Assembly: GCF_001183965.1 (NCBI RefSeq)
Contig: NZ_LFZV01000001.1
Location: 2,779,031-2,843,030 of the forward strand
Reading direction: 5' to 3'
DNA: 64,000 nucleotides
Source: Bacillus sp. FJAT-27916
GTDB taxonomy: Bacteria; Bacillota; Bacilli; Bacillales; Pradoshiaceae
Of the stretch, positions 63,441 to 64,000 are shown piece by piece. How positions within the stretch are numbered: the first letter of the stretch is position 1; each line of letters begins with the position of its first letter. Under the pieces are notes generated by a model. It saw nothing but the letters and a program-made list of their open reading frames with translations. It was not told the DNA's origin and made no database searches. The translations under genes and the position numbers were made by a program.

Positions 63441-64000
63441 GAATGTTTCCCCCTGTCCATAAGCAATCCTTCATTAATGATATCTTTAGCTGCTTGAATT
63501 TTTTCTCTCAAAGCATCTGCCGTATCTGGTATAACGGGCTCATCGCCGCGTTTCAGGTCCATAGGAAGCGCATTATGAAGCGATTGAAATTCCTCCTTGA
63601 TTTCTTGAAGCATCTCTTCATATGACATGTCATCAAGCCACTCCAATATTCCTGTAACCGGAGTTGAATTGGACGCTTCTGATAATGAATTCAACGCAGT
63701 TGTCTTGAGCTTGACCTTTTCTATCCATATATCTCCGTTTCCAATTGAAAAAGCCATTGAACGCAAATCATTCAGAACCCTGTCCCTATCACTTGCCAGC
63801 TCAAAATGGAGAGGGGTTTGTCCATTCAGAATAAAGCGGAGAGCGAGCATCCTTCCATCCGCCAAATCATAGGCCTTTTCGATTTCTTGCTCGATTTGTG
63901 CCATCCACTCTTCATACTGAGTGACTCCAGTTAAATCCGCATCAATTACCTCCCATCTGAGAACATCAAGAGGCATATGAGTCATATCTTTTAATGTACC
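63437..64000 (-). CDS. yhaO: SbcD/Mre11-like exonuclease YhaO, C-terminal part (cut by window)
   Basis: Only the last 187 residues are inside the window; the frame is open to the edge. This part is the C-terminal accessory domain, including RWEVIDADLTGV and a helical end (MSYEEMLQEIKEEFQSL). The catalytic phosphoesterase motifs lie outside. The call rests on the tight 4-nt overlap with yhaN and on the typical domain pattern, so it is an inference from context. Confidence 0.75.
   Translation of the reverse strand, partial: GTLKDMTHMPLDVLRWEVIDADLTGVTQYEEWMAQIEQEIEKAYDLADGRMLALRFILNGQTPLHFELASDRDRVLNDLRSMAFSIGNGDIWIEKVKLKTTALNSLSEASNSTPVTGILEWLDDMSYEEMLQEIKEEFQSLHNALPMDLKRGDEPVIPDTADALREKIQAAKDIINEGLLMDRGKHS

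Overview
The window is a chromosomal stretch of an endospore-forming member of the Bacillaceae. The evidence is low-GC DNA, strong AGGAGG-type ribosome binding sites with many TTG/GTG starts, and the products RpoY, RNase J1, HPr/enzyme I, SigI/RsgI, an alpha/beta SASP, Spo0E and SR1P. Gene content and order largely follow the Bacillus subtilis ykoY-to-yktC region, read in reverse, with insertions and losses. I cannot name the genus. No rRNA, tRNA, prophage, transposase gene or CRISPR array was seen.

Layout. 1-3.5 kb: yktC (cut by the window edge), ykzI, yktB, yktA, a nitronate monooxygenase-like gene, and the dual-function RNA SR1 with its SR1P peptide. 3.7-5.5 kb: a small protein, a VOC protein and a polysaccharide deacetylase lipoprotein. 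5.6-10.8 kb: the pyruvate dehydrogenase operon pdhABCD, with an unusual hairpin-rich gap between pdhB and pdhC. 11-18.6 kb: ykyA, a tandem structured repeat, def, a MITE-like repeat, ykrA, a 23-residue cationic peptide gene, rpoY-rnjA, a lone cytochrome bd subunit II-like gene and ykuT. 18.7-32.4 kb: dapH-dapL, ccpC, an efflux pump, darB, ykuJ, fadH, ykuE, a fluoride-channel pair, kre (ykyB), corA, patA and ykwC. 32.6-35.8 kb: ptsHI and an SDR gene. 36-40.4 kb: a small orphan sigma-like protein, ykvS, map, a CPBP protease, ykvI and an mhqR-like regulator.

40.6-47 kb looks like a sporulation/anaerobiosis block. It holds a Spo0E phosphatase, a soluble four-PAS histidine kinase with a full sigma-H promoter match, and a two-gene 2-oxoacid:ferredoxin oxidoreductase operon. 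A perfect Fnr/Crp-type palindrome lies upstream of the oxidoreductase. 47-54 kb: an acyltransferase, a repeat-rich gap, a B12/radical SAM protein, sspD with a sigma-G promoter, sigI-rsgI with a sigma-I-type promoter, and ykoY behind a yybP-ykoY manganese riboswitch. 54-64 kb: an aldehyde dehydrogenase/acyl-reductase-like pair, prfC, a formate/nitrite transporter and the yhaO-yhaN repair nuclease pair (yhaO cut by the window edge).

Two themes join genes. The first is pyruvate and sugar flux: ptsHI, the PDH complex, the ferredoxin-linked oxidoreductase, CcpC, SR1/SR1P and formate/nitrite transport. The second is sporulation and stress: the PAS kinase, Spo0E, SASP and SigI/RsgI. I saw no clearly unprecedented multi-gene system. 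The most promising unexplained items are the structured intergenic repeats, the 23-residue peptide unit, the orphan sigma-like protein and the aldehyde dehydrogenase/reductase pair.
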